Source: Flavobacterium sp. CG_23.5
GTDB taxonomy: Bacteria > Bacteroidota > Bacteroidia > Flavobacteriales > Flavobacteriaceae
Reading direction: 5' to 3'
NCBI RefSeq assembly: GCF_017875765.1
Contig: NZ_JAGGNA010000001.1
Location: 1,557,501-1,621,500 of the forward strand
Length of the DNA stretch: 64,000 bases
Shown here: positions 57,185 through 64,000 of the stretch, piece after piece
Numbering within the stretch: the first letter of the stretch is position 1
Layout: each line of letters begins with the position of its first letter
Notes under the pieces: model-generated
The model's input: the letters and a program-made list of their open reading frames with translations, nothing else
Database searches by the model: none
What the model was told of the DNA's origin: nothing
Position numbers and translations under genes: made by a program

Positions 57185-57523
57185 ATGAATTACATGAAAC
57201 ACCATCTCACTGGTTTCTTTGACCGCATCATACAAGACCAGAACCTCAACCCTACTCATATCAGTTTATACCTTTCACTATTTCAGTTCTGGAATACAAA
57301 CAATTTTCAAAATCCAATTAGTATAACTCGAGATGAGGTAATGCAAATTAGCAAGATCGCTTCTAAAGCTACGTACCACAAATGCATGAGAGAATTAAAT
57401 GAAAAAGGATTCCTTAGATATGAACCCTCATTCAATCCTTACAAAGGTAGCAGCGTATACCTAATCGATTTTTCAGCAAGCGAACCCATTAATAAAAGAA
57501 AAAGTAGTAGCAGGAAATTTTGA
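57185..57523 (+). CDS. Winged-helix-like protein, copy A
   Basis: A 112-aa protein. LNPTHISLYLSLFQFWNTNN, ISITRDEVMQISKIASKATY and HKCMRELNEKGFLRYEPSFN make a typical winged helix: helix 2-3 followed by a beta-wing (PYKGSSVYLIDF). About 85% identical to the 98-aa protein at 58416 over 97 residues (14 substitutions and one gap counted by eye), with an extra basic tail (INKRKSSSRKF). Such proteins occur repeatedly in Flavobacterium accessory DNA. Likely DNA-binding; target unknown. Confidence 0.75.
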   Translation: MNYMKHHLTGFFDRIIQDQNLNPTHISLYLSLFQFWNTNNFQNPISITRDEVMQISKIASKATYHKCMRELNEKGFLRYEPSFNPYKGSSVYLIDFSASEPINKRKSSSRKF

Positions 57524-57595
57524 AAAAAAACTCCCCTCTCCTCTGGCTGACGAATAAAACCTCTCCCTAAAATCAACTAAAAATCAACTAAAAAA

Positions 57596-58363
57596 ATGGC
57601 AAAAGTAATAGCTCCTTTTTTAATAAAAGGAACAATCGATGATATCAACTTTGTAGTAACTGCCGATGGAAATAATTATGCACGATCAAAACGAGAAGCT
57701 AGCTTAACATCCCTAGAGTTCAATAAGAATCCCATATATGATCGTATTCGCAACCATGGCAAGGAATTCGGGCACTGCGCAAAAAAATCAATTATTTTTC
57801 GCCAGTTGGCAGTACAGTTCAACAACCTCGCCAAGGATGGCAGCTTCGCAGGTAGGGTAAATAAACTTCTATTCGGTATTCTTCAAGAAGACACCACCAA
57901 TCTATTAGGAAAAAGAACCCTCTCGGAAGGTTTAAAAACCAGTGAGGGCAAATCAATGTTGTTATTTTTTGAGGGCAACAAACTAAGGGCCTTACGCCAA
58001 GTTCTTAAAATAAAGGAACAGTGGCATCAGCAAAGCCAAACAATAACACTGACTGACTTCTTGGCAAGCGAGCACTTAGATTGGCCTTCAGAAGCCACCC
58101 ATGTGTATTTAGCAATTGCCACAGCCAATTGGGATTGTGAAAACGACACCTTCCACACCTCCTACAGCAACGAATTGATACTGGATAAAGAAGCAGAAAA
58201 ACAAACGATAACACTATCCACACTGGCACCTGTAGGGAATGAATTACACCTGACATTCCTTTTCATAGGATTTCTAAAACAAGAGAGCAAAAAACAAAAA
58301 TTCTTACATAGAAAATACAACACAATAACACTAATAGGGTATCAAAAGCCGCAAAAAAACTAA
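57596..58363 (+). CDS. Protein of unknown function, paralogue of the protein at 62899
   Basis: A 255-aa protein. N-terminal IAPFLIKGTIDDINFVVTAD and IRNHGKEFGHCAKKSIIFRQ align with IIKLKGTIGDITFYKTKDG and TRENGAEFGRAGKAGKTLRT of the 251-aa protein encoded at 62899-63654. The C-terminal half (about 150-255) is beta-strand-rich with no TM segment and no signal peptide. Family not recognised. It sits between the two winged-helix copies with gaps of 72 and 52 bp, forming a three-gene unit. Confidence 0.75.
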   Translation: MAKVIAPFLIKGTIDDINFVVTADGNNYARSKREASLTSLEFNKNPIYDRIRNHGKEFGHCAKKSIIFRQLAVQFNNLAKDGSFAGRVNKLLFGILQEDTTNLLGKRTLSEGLKTSEGKSMLLFFEGNKLRALRQVLKIKEQWHQQSQTITLTDFLASEHLDWPSEATHVYLAIATANWDCENDTFHTSYSNELILDKEAEKQTITLSTLAPVGNELHLTFLFIGFLKQESKKQKFLHRKYNTITLIGYQKPQKN

Positions 58364-58415
58364 TACCTGATCACGGATTACTTAACACGGATTACTCAAC
58401 ACTGCATACTATCTC

Positions 58416-58712
58416 ATGAACTACTTAAAACACCTTACTGAATTCTTTGACCGTATTATGCAGGATCAGAACCTCAACCCTACCCATATCAGTTTATACA
58501 TGGTCTTATTTCAATTTTGGAACGTAAATCGGTTTCAAAATCCTATTACCATTACCAGAGATGAGGTGATGCAAAGCAGTAAAATTTATTCTAAAGCTAC
58601 TTATCAGAAATTCAGGAGAGAATTAAATGAAAAAGGATTCCTTAGATACGAACCCTCATTCAATCCTTACAAAGGCAGCAGTGTACACCTAATTGACTTT
58701 TCTGCTGAGTAG
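58416..58712 (+). CDS. Winged-helix-like protein, copy B
   Basis: A 98-aa near-duplicate of the protein at 57185 (FFDRIMQDQNLNPTHISLYM, TITRDEVMQSSKIYSKATYQ, RELNEKGFLRYEPSFNPYKG). The wing region is identical between copies while the recognition area (QSSKIYSKATYQKFR against QISKIASKATYHKCM) has changed, so DNA targets could differ. It is preceded by CGGATTACT-type repeats like the array before copy A. Confidence 0.75.
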   Translation: MNYLKHLTEFFDRIMQDQNLNPTHISLYMVLFQFWNVNRFQNPITITRDEVMQSSKIYSKATYQKFRRELNEKGFLRYEPSFNPYKGSSVHLIDFSAE

Positions 58713-59038
58713 GGGAATCGATTGCTCGTGAATCGAGGATTCGTGAATCGGTGTTTCGTGAATCGATTGTTCTGATTTCGGTTGACGATTCACGAAATAA
58801 TGATTTTATTAATTGGATTAATAAGAGTATTCGAGAAACAAATTTAGAGAGCAACTAAGAAGATTTGACACCATAACTTCACTCACCCCGTCCTCTCGGA
58901 TTTACACACAATAGTTAGCCCAATGAGTGAAGTGCGGTTATAAGAGGAACAGCACAATAATAGAAAACGTGTTTTATAAAAGAAAGGGCTGAAAAGCTCG
59001 CTCGGGTGCAAATCCACTATCGGGATTGGCAATATAAA
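58713..59038. other. Intergenic region with GTGAATCG direct repeats
   Basis: At 58719-58795 the words TCGTGAATCG / TTCGTGAATCG recur three times, followed by an inverted CGATTCACGAAAT copy. The rest shows nothing recognisable. Confidence 0.6.
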
Positions 59039-59335
59039 TCAGGAAATTTGTTTGAGAATTTCCCTTTCAGAATGGCGAACCAAGACTTTGAATTTTTCAT
59101 ACCATTGTTTCCAATCCGCAGTACCCATGTCTTTTGCGAGTTCTTTTTCAAAATCCGCAAGTGCGACATAAGACGATTCAAAAATCAGTCGGTAACTTTC
59201 TCCCGTAAAGTCGGTTAAAACCCGATTTCCGGTTGTTTGTGGAAACAATCCGCCTTGTGTAGCCTCATCAATCAAAGCTTTGGCATCTTTATAACGGCCA
59301 AATTGGAGATAAAAGATTTCACGAACGATATACAT
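59039..59335 (-). CDS. Small hypothetical protein, possibly alpha/beta-barrel (NIPSNAP-like)
   Basis: A 98-aa protein beginning MYIVREIFYLQFGRYKDAKA. The order strand - helix (KDAKALIDEATQ) - strand (NRVLTDFTGESYRLIFESSY) - helix (LADFEKELAKDMGTADWKQW) resembles ferredoxin-like dimeric barrels such as NIPSNAP/ABM domains. No catalytic residues identifiable. It is alone on the minus strand between repeat-rich stretches. Coding is supported by sensible amphipathic pattern and normal length for such proteins. Confidence 0.65.
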   Translation of the reverse strand: MYIVREIFYLQFGRYKDAKALIDEATQGGLFPQTTGNRVLTDFTGESYRLIFESSYVALADFEKELAKDMGTADWKQWYEKFKVLVRHSEREILKQIS

Positions 59336-59437
59336 GGGTACAAAAATTAGGAGTTAAACAAAATAATTTTACACGTATAAAGTTATGAAATAATACAGTT
59401 GATTCATATTTAAAGTATTGAAAAACAAAAATAATCC

Positions 59438-59662
59438 ACTGATTAAAAGGATTTTAGCAGATTAGCACAGATTGATAGTATTAAAAACGATTCTCGATAC
59501 ACGTCACTTCGAGTAGCGAAGCATATCGAGAAGTTTTGCTACATTACATTTCGTAAAAAACACTTCCCGAAACAAGTTCGGGATAAACGGAACTGACGTT
59601 GTAGATAATTACACCCATCAGGTTATTATTATTATTTAGGTGATTGATATTATCAAAAATCT
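59438..59662. repeat. Left direct repeat flanking the hipBST module
   Basis: Starts ACTGATTAAAAGG, includes AAAACGATTCTCGATACACG, GTAGCGAAGCATATCGAG and TTACACCCATCAGGTTATT. Nearly the same sequence recurs in the same orientation after hipT (61760-61955, with a partial third copy at 61672-61757). Confidence 0.8.
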
Positions 59663-60009
59663 GCGTTTATCCGTTGCATCTGTGTCTGTCATCCTGAGCT
59701 TGACGAAGGGTGTGTGCCATTTTCGTCTTTAGTGCGCATATTGGAGTCTAAACGTCTCCGTTTAACCAGGTTCATTCCCCTCTTGAAAGCGAAGATTCAA
59801 CGACTCCAAACAAAATAATATAGGGAGTTAGAGGGGTTAGTGGTGTGTTTTTTATTGGTCTGCCTACTCAACTCCCCAAACTAGCAGCCAAGTGTGGTTA
59901 GCACCTATACTGAAAATAAACAGAAAATTCAATTCCAAACCCAAAAAGTGCAACATAATGCTCTATTTGATTAAAAAACAAATCAACAATAGCTAATTCC
60001 ATTAAAAAA

Positions 60010-60063
60010 TGCACTTTAGTGCACTTTGTTGTGTAAATACACATTTAAAATGTATATTTACAT
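60010..60063. promoter_or_regulatory. Triple palindrome, probable HipB operator array
   Basis: Three palindromes in tandem: TGCACTTTAGTGCA (60010-60023), GTGTAAATACAC (60031-60042) and ATGTATATTTACAT (60050-60063), centred about 20 bp apart. A further TGCACTTT half-site overlaps the hipB start codon (60081-60088). This placement fits autorepression by the HTH antitoxin, as in other HipB systems. Confidence 0.6.
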
Positions 60064-60079
60064 AAAAAAAAGCCATATA

Positions 60080-60283
60080 ATGCACTTTGAAGAATTAATA
60101 AAGACCATAAAAGAGCGAAGACAGATGCTTCAGGTTACCCAAGAAACGGTAGCCGAGTTATCAGGTGTTGGTCTACGAACATTAAAACAATTTGAAAGTG
60201 GAAAAGGAAACCCTACACTGCATACGTTACAAAAACTGGCTGATGTGCTAGGCTTAGAAATCAGTTTAAAAATTAAAAAATAG
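60080..60283 (+). CDS. hipB: HipB-like XRE antitoxin/regulator
   Basis: A 67-aa HTH protein from Met 60080. MHFEELIKTIKERRQMLQVT, QETVAELSGVGLRTLKQFES (helices 2-3) and NPTLHTLQKLADVLGLEISL form a complete Cro/C1 domain. The earlier in-frame Met at 60026 would put an implausible Lys/Tyr-rich leader over the operator palindromes. In known HipBST systems HipB mainly represses the operon. It is 12 bp before hipS. Confidence 0.88.
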   Translation: MHFEELIKTIKERRQMLQVTQETVAELSGVGLRTLKQFESGKGNPTLHTLQKLADVLGLEISLKIKK

Positions 60284-60295
60284 ATCAGATCGCTA

Positions 60296-60622
60296 ATGAG
60301 AAAAGCAGCAATAGTATATAAAGAGGAAGAAGCTGGCATCTTAATGCAACACGATGGCGGTTCTTTTACATTCCGTTATAATGATAATTGGATGGCAGAC
60401 CCCAATAAGCCCGGTATCAGTCTTACTTTACCTAAAAACCAGCAAGAATTTAATTCAAAATTCTTGTTCCCTTTTTTTTACAACATGCTACCGGAAGGAT
60501 CTAATAAACAAGTAGTATGCAAGTACAATAGAATAGATAATGACGATTATTTCGGCTTACTGATGACTGTCGCAAAATACGACAGTATCGGAGCAGTCAG
60601 AGTTGTTAAAACAGAAAAATGA
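60296..60622 (+). CDS. hipS: HipA N-subdomain-1 protein (HipS-like)
   Basis: A 108-aa protein equal to the N-terminal subdomain of HipA (Couple_hipA). AGILMQHDGGSFTFRYNDNW and FPFFYNMLPEGSNKQVVCKY are its conserved blocks, the second matching the F-F-x-x-L-P-E-G motif. In full HipA this is fused to the kinase; here it is a separate gene. In E. coli HipBST, the HipS protein is the antitoxin of the HipT kinase, and the same role is likely here. Overlaps hipT by 4 bp (60619-60622). Confidence 0.88.
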   Translation: MRKAAIVYKEEEAGILMQHDGGSFTFRYNDNWMADPNKPGISLTLPKNQQEFNSKFLFPFFYNMLPEGSNKQVVCKYNRIDNDDYFGLLMTVAKYDSIGAVRVVKTEK

Positions 60623-61608
60623 TGAGTTTAGCTGAAATAAAATATTGTCCTGGAACCTTAGCAGAAGGTTTTGACACCTATAATAGAACCTGCTTGAAAA
60701 GAGTATTTCAGGGTAAAAAAGTGTATCATATATTACCTTATGATGCACCAGCATCCAATCCTGAAACGGATAAACTTTTTGAAGAAAATCGAAAACAGAT
60801 GTCCATTTCAGGGGTTCAGGAAAAATTCTCTGTTCTACTGGATAAGAACAAATTACGACTTGCAAAGGAAGAGGAACGTGGTGCTTATATTCTAAAACCA
60901 ATTCCCTCCATAGGTAAAAGGCCGGATCAGATGCCAGCCAATGAACACCTAACCATGCAAATTGCCCGTCAAATCTACGGAATAGAAACAGCTGAAAATG
61001 CATTAATCTTCTTTAAAAATGGAGCTCCTGCCTATATTACCAAGCGATTTGACATAAAAGAAGACAGCACTAAACTAGCACAAGAAGATTTTGCGTCCTT
61101 GTCCGGAAGAACACCACAAACCCATGGAGAGCATTATAAGTATTTAGGAAACTATTTAGAGTTATTTCAACTAATGCAAAAACATTTACCGGCATACAAA
61201 TTAGAAGCTCCTAAACTTTTAAAAATACTTATTTTTAATTATCTGTTTTCAAATGGAGATGCGCACTTTAAAAATTTTTCTTTGCTTGAAACCCCAATGG
61301 GAGATTATCGATTAAGTCCTGCCTATGATCTATTGAATAGTCGTATTCATATTGAGGATAAAGACTTTGCACTAGATGACGGGCTTTTACCGCGAAATCT
61401 AGCAGGAGGAAAAATGAGTCAGCAATTTGCCAAATTATCAGAACAGGCGGAAATCAATGTGAAAATTTTCAATGAAATTATGGAACTTATGCTTTCAAAA
61501 TCAGAATTTGTAAAAAAAATGATAGCAGCATCTTTTCTCAGTGATACTACAAAAAGAAATTATTTGCAAGCCTACCAAGGTCGTTTAATACAACTAATGA
61601 AAGGATAA
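60619..61608 (+). CDS. hipT: HipA-type serine/threonine kinase toxin (HipT-like)
   Basis: A 329-aa kinase lacking the HipA N-subdomain 1. A Ser-Ile-Ser motif at residues 62-64 lies in the Gly-rich loop QMSISGVQEKFSVLL, the site of regulatory autophosphorylation in HipT. Lys93 is in ILKPIPS. The catalytic loop is SNGDAHFKNFS (Asp214, Asn219), and Asp237 in SPAYDLLNS is the metal-binding Asp. Known family members phosphorylate aminoacyl-tRNA synthetases (HipA on GltX, E. coli HipT on TrpS). Length matches HipT (about 330 aa) rather than HipA (about 440 aa). Confidence 0.9.
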   Translation: MMSLAEIKYCPGTLAEGFDTYNRTCLKRVFQGKKVYHILPYDAPASNPETDKLFEENRKQMSISGVQEKFSVLLDKNKLRLAKEEERGAYILKPIPSIGKRPDQMPANEHLTMQIARQIYGIETAENALIFFKNGAPAYITKRFDIKEDSTKLAQEDFASLSGRTPQTHGEHYKYLGNYLELFQLMQKHLPAYKLEAPKLLKILIFNYLFSNGDAHFKNFSLLETPMGDYRLSPAYDLLNSRIHIEDKDFALDDGLLPRNLAGGKMSQQFAKLSEQAEINVKIFNEIMELMLSKSEFVKKMIAASFLSDTTKRNYLQAYQGRLIQLMKG

Positions 61609-62035
61609 GACATTTTTGACTTAACAAATTCTTACTTCCAAACTTATCAGCACATGTTAACAACACTCGAACTGACGTTGTAGATAATTACACCCATCAG
61701 GTTATTATTATTATTATTATTATTATTATTTAGGTGATTGATAGTATCAAAAATAGCCCACTGATTAAACGGATTGTAACAGATTATCACAGATTGATAG
61801 TATTAAAAACGGTTCTCGATACACGTCACTTCGAGTAGCGAAGCATATCGAGAAGTTTTGCTTCATTTCATTTCGTAAAAAACACTCGAACTGACATTGT
61901 AGATAATTACACCCATCAGGTTATTATTATTATTATTATTATTTGGTTGATAGCAAAACAAAAAAAGCCCAAACCGCACTACACGGAATGGACTTTAATT
62001 TTGTTCAACTTCAAATCATTGCAATTCAAGTCAAA
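61609..62035. other. Intergenic region with right repeats of hipBST
   Basis: Contains the partial repeat at 61672-61757 with an (ATT)n run, the longer copy at 61760-61955, another (ATT)n run, and a candidate terminator for the minus-strand operon at about 61966-61998 (AAAGTCC / GGGCTTT, T-run on the minus strand). No gene. Confidence 0.6.
61672..61955. repeat. Right direct repeats flanking the hipBST module
   Basis: Order: end-part (GAACTGACGTTGTAGATAAT, CACCCATCAGG, (ATT)n, TTTAGGTGATTGATAG), then a full unit beginning ACTGATTAAACGG at 61760 and running through CTCGATACACGTCACTTCGA to a second CACCCATCAGG-(ATT)n. Same orientation as the left copy, about 2.3 kb away. Confidence 0.8.
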
Positions 62036-62212
62036 CTAATGTTTGCGCTTCTTAATTATACATTTGAGTAGCATTGATATTATAAAACTGACTGTTGCTC
62101 CAATCGCGGCCAACACCGCAGTTCTCAAAATATCGTCCGAATTTAAATTCGGTACCAAACTCAAAAAGACACCGCCAGCGGTATTTATTTTGGTGGAAAT
62201 ATCAATATGCAT
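62036..62212 (-). CDS. 58-aa small membrane protein, last gene of the 63.6-kb operon
   Basis: Reads from ATG at 62212 to a TAG at 62036. It begins MHIDISTKINTAGGVFLS, has one TM helix at about residues 31-50 (TAVLAAIGATVSFIISMLLK) and ends in a basic cluster (IIKKRKH). It follows the preceding gene by 5 bp, the same tight spacing as the other members, which supports it as real. Holin-like small size and topology (N-out amphipathic start, TM, basic tail), but function is inference. Confidence 0.6.
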   Translation of the reverse strand: MHIDISTKINTAGGVFLSLVPNLNSDDILRTAVLAAIGATVSFIISMLLKCIIKKRKH

Positions 62213-62217
62213 TGATT

Positions 62218-62472
62218 TTACACTTTGCTATCGGCAGCCCTAATTCCTGTCGCAGGAGTAAGGGCATCTTCATTGCCTGTGGTTATCTGGCTTACTGCCG
62301 AAAGTACGCCGCCTACAACAGTTAAATAACCGGCAACGGAGCCCAAGACAACAGGCAACGCAATGGGTGCGGCCAGAATAGTTCCGCCCACTGCTACCAA
62401 TGCCAATCCAATATTTCGAAGCACTTTGAAAAATTTTGGCGTTGGAGCTTTCGCTCTTTTTACTATATTCAT
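62218..62472 (-). CDS. 84-aa hydrophobic protein, possible holin-like
   Basis: From Met 62472: MNIVKRAKAPTPKFFKVLRN is a basic leader. Two hydrophobic Gly/Ala/Val-rich segments follow at about 20-40 and 42-62 (IGLALVAVGGTILAAPIALP, LGSVAGYLTVVGGVL), then a polar tail (TTGNEDALTPATG). It begins 2 bp after the DUF5675 gene stop. The Met at 62523 would overlap that gene by 49 bp and is less likely. Structure resembles small phage holins; no family match claimed. Confidence 0.62.
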   Translation of the reverse strand: MNIVKRAKAPTPKFFKVLRNIGLALVAVGGTILAAPIALPVVLGSVAGYLTVVGGVLSAVSQITTGNEDALTPATGIRAADSKV

Positions 62473-62474
62473 AA

Positions 62475-62897
62475 TTACAATTTTAAGACCTGCTCGCTGC
62501 AGGCTGGTTGAACAATTAAACACACGTCTTCCTCCCGGTCTAACCTTTTATAAATTGACTCTTTTAATTTATAAAAGGCGCTTCGTGACATCAAACCTAA
62601 ACCTGCTCCCGAAATTTTCGTTACGGGAGCGATACAGCCCTTTAATTCTAAAAGGGCATTGTTTGCCGGATGAATCAGAATCCCTTTTCTGTTTTCCACA
62701 TTCATCACTTCCAAATGCCACTTAAATTTGTCGCTGTACCGCTTTCTGATACAATATTTCCCTTCCGGAATGCAAGAAACTTTCTTCTCATTTTTCTTCC
62801 ATGGCAATTCAATGGTGTTGCAAATAAATTTACCCTCGCATTCGAGTTTACCATTTGTTCCATCAGGGAAATAAGTTCTGGATAGTACTATAACCAT
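62475..62897 (-). CDS. DUF5675-family protein
   Basis: A 140-aa protein. IVLSRTYFPDGTNGKLECEG, CNTIELPWKKNEKKVSCIPE, GKYCIRKRYSDKFKWHLEV and GILIHPANNALLELKGCIAP are the conserved blocks of DUF5675. The family is often encoded in phage-like or secretion-linked clusters, and His/Asn in LIHPAN plus the Cys residues recall peptidoglycan-active folds. Its enzymatic role is not established to my knowledge. It starts 1 bp after the 251-aa gene, so it is translationally linked. Confidence 0.82.
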   Translation of the reverse strand: MVIVLSRTYFPDGTNGKLECEGKFICNTIELPWKKNEKKVSCIPEGKYCIRKRYSDKFKWHLEVMNVENRKGILIHPANNALLELKGCIAPVTKISGAGLGLMSRSAFYKLKESIYKRLDREEDVCLIVQPACSEQVLKL

Positions 62898-62898
62898 T

Positions 62899-63654
62899 TT
62901 ACAATCCGCTTACTAAAACCAAAGCCAATGGATTGTAAGCCCCATTTTTCAATGGATACATTCGGCCATTCACTTCTTGATAATACTCCACTCCAAGTGC
63001 CAAAAACAGGGGACTTACGCTGTTTGGATCTACGGCATTCAACTGCTGGATAACAGCCGTAGGCGTGTTGTCCCAAGGAATTATTGCCGTTTCTGAACTT
63101 GCCACAACAAAAGTTTCTGCTTCAAAATTAATAGCAGCACCAGCTGAAATAATTTTAAAATGGCTTGTTCCTCCTGGAGCTGCAATCATATTCGCTGGAA
63201 CAAAGGATGCCAAATCAACCGAAATTTCACCGGTAACCCGATCAATTGTCCCAACAAAAGGAGCAAATAGACTGGTTCCCAATTTCCCACCAATATTGAA
63301 CTCAAAGCCCGCAAGCAATTCCGCCTCACCATCAATTACATTACGCAATCCACGTTCATTTACTAAATCTGCTTGGATTACTTTAATCATGGACTGGGTC
63401 AAACGGCTCACCATTCTATTGTCGGCCGTATTTAAAAGTAACGTTCGAAAGGCGGTTCGCAACGTTTTCCCTGCCTTGCCTGCCCTGCCAAATTCAGCGC
63501 CATTCTCACGTGTTCGTTGAAACGCCGGATCACTTGCAATTCTACTGGCTTCAATTCCGCCTTTCTCCCGAGCCAAATGCCCGTCTTTGGTTTTGTAAAA
63601 AGTAATATCCCCGATAGTCCCTTTTAATTTAATAATCCCTTTCTGTCTTGCCAT
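62899..63654 (-). CDS. Protein of unknown function, paralogue of the protein at 57596
   Basis: A 251-aa protein. The N-terminal MARQKGIIKLKGTIGDITFY and TRENGAEFGRAGKAGKTLRT blocks match the 255-aa protein at 57596. NERGLRNVIDGEAELLAGFE and a C-terminal beta-rich half (about 130-251) follow, ending YYQEVNGRMYPLKNGAYNPL. No signal peptide or TM helix. It is the first gene of the operon with DUF5675 and two small membrane proteins. Structural or phage-derived particle protein is one possibility, without direct evidence. Confidence 0.75.
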   Translation of the reverse strand: MARQKGIIKLKGTIGDITFYKTKDGHLAREKGGIEASRIASDPAFQRTRENGAEFGRAGKAGKTLRTAFRTLLLNTADNRMVSRLTQSMIKVIQADLVNERGLRNVIDGEAELLAGFEFNIGGKLGTSLFAPFVGTIDRVTGEISVDLASFVPANMIAAPGGTSHFKIISAGAAINFEAETFVVASSETAIIPWDNTPTAVIQQLNAVDPNSVSPLFLALGVEYYQEVNGRMYPLKNGAYNPLALVLVSGL

Positions 63655-64000
63655 AATTTGTTAAAATTTAAATTTAAAATAATCCAACTACTCTCTCATT
63701 CCGAATATTCGTTGCAACTAAATCTTGAATGATTTTAAACAAAGTTTTCATTAATTAATCCACATTTCAAAAAGCCAGCGTCCATAACGGTACTAAAAGG
63801 TACATAATTACCTACTTTAGTCACTTATTAAACAATTGTTTTTCATATATTTACAAAAGTAAAACCCAATATTGTGGCAAATAAGAACAATAGGGGCAGC
63901 TAATACATTAAAACAAGAAGTGTGATTGCAAGTAACATCAGGGTATGTATTTATCCAAAAGATGTACAACGGATTACAGGTAAAACATACCGACAAGCAA
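63655..64000. other. Upstream region of the minus-strand operon, window edge
   Basis: 346 bp without a supported gene. It should hold the operon promoter. An 18-codon frame starting at 63752 on the minus strand was checked and is not convincing. A short repeat ACGGTACTAAAAGGTACATAATTACC around 63789-63813 has no assigned meaning. Confidence 0.45.

Larger units (their letters stand above)
59336..60079. other. Intergenic region with left repeat of hipBST and operator array
   Basis: Carries the left flanking repeat (about 59438-59662; includes CGATACACGTCACTTCGAG and ATAATTACACCCATCAGG) and AT-rich DNA. Three palindromes lie immediately before hipB (60010-60063). No gene supported. Confidence 0.6.

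Noticed and set aside
60557..61003. 148-aa minus-strand reading frame
   Set aside because: Antisense to hipT, which has complete kinase motifs.
63065..63520. 151-aa plus-strand reading frame
   Set aside because: Antisense shadow of the 251-aa protein, whose paralogue at 57596 confirms the other strand.
63675..63752. Short minus-strand frame upstream of the 251-aa gene
   Set aside because: Stops after 18 codons when read carefully and shows no start-site signals.

Overview
The window looks like chromosomal DNA of a low-GC Bacteroidota, most likely a Flavobacterium-type bacterium. The evidence is a SusC/SusD pair, an RteC-domain protein, AraC-type regulators fused to PAS or TPR modules, AT-rich intergenic DNA and few strong Shine-Dalgarno sites. 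No rRNA, tRNA, integrase, transposase or CRISPR array was seen.

Positions 246-38549 hold one large surface-glycan cluster, all on the minus strand. It is transcribed from the ABC exporter (wzm, wzt) at the right towards an O-antigen-ligase-like membrane protein at the left. Many genes overlap by 4 bp or sit a few bases apart, so long polycistronic transcripts are likely. In transcription order it encodes: the Wzm/Wzt exporter; an FkbM methyltransferase; a sugar aminotransferase plus a WbqC-family protein; two paralogous five-bladed-propeller proteins; a GNAT acetyltransferase and a methyltransferase; a long run of GT2 and GT4 glycosyltransferases; an acyltransferase-3 protein; a nonulosonic (sialic-type) acid module (MocA-type oxidoreductase, neuA, SDR, neuB, neuC); a GT-B-like protein; a hexapeptide acetyltransferase; an MBOAT/SGNH acylation pair; more glycosyltransferases; a methyltransferase; and the ligase. 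The logic is an ABC-exported, heavily branched and acylated or methylated polysaccharide carrying a nonulosonic acid. No initiating phosphoglycosyltransferase and no dTDP-sugar supply genes are present.

Positions 39.4-42.3 kb (plus strand) carry a compact three-gene unit: a PAS-AraC regulator, a MauE-like membrane protein with a large extra-cytoplasmic domain, and a short secreted four-cysteine peptide. It converges on a minus-strand SusC-SusD-S9 peptidase operon (42.3-49.4 kb) across a strong bidirectional terminator. This operon probably handles peptide uptake and digestion.

Positions 49.4-64 kb are accessory in character: sparse genes, many dispersed and palindromic repeats, and stand-alone regulators. 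They hold an XRE protein, an RteC-domain protein, a lipoprotein divergent from a membrane TPR-AraC hybrid regulator, and two near-identical winged-helix proteins bracketing a protein of unknown family. They also hold a split HipA-type toxin-antitoxin system (hipB-hipS-hipT) bracketed by direct repeats, and a four-gene minus-strand operon with phage-like character (a paralogue of the unknown protein, a DUF5675 protein and two small membrane proteins, one only 58 aa).

The items most worth following up are the tripartite hipBST module with its triple palindrome, the MauE/four-Cys peptide unit, the propeller pair inside a biosynthetic cluster, a shared AATTC-SS-GAATT motif near several accessory regulators, and a possible structured RNA near 50.26-50.41 kb.
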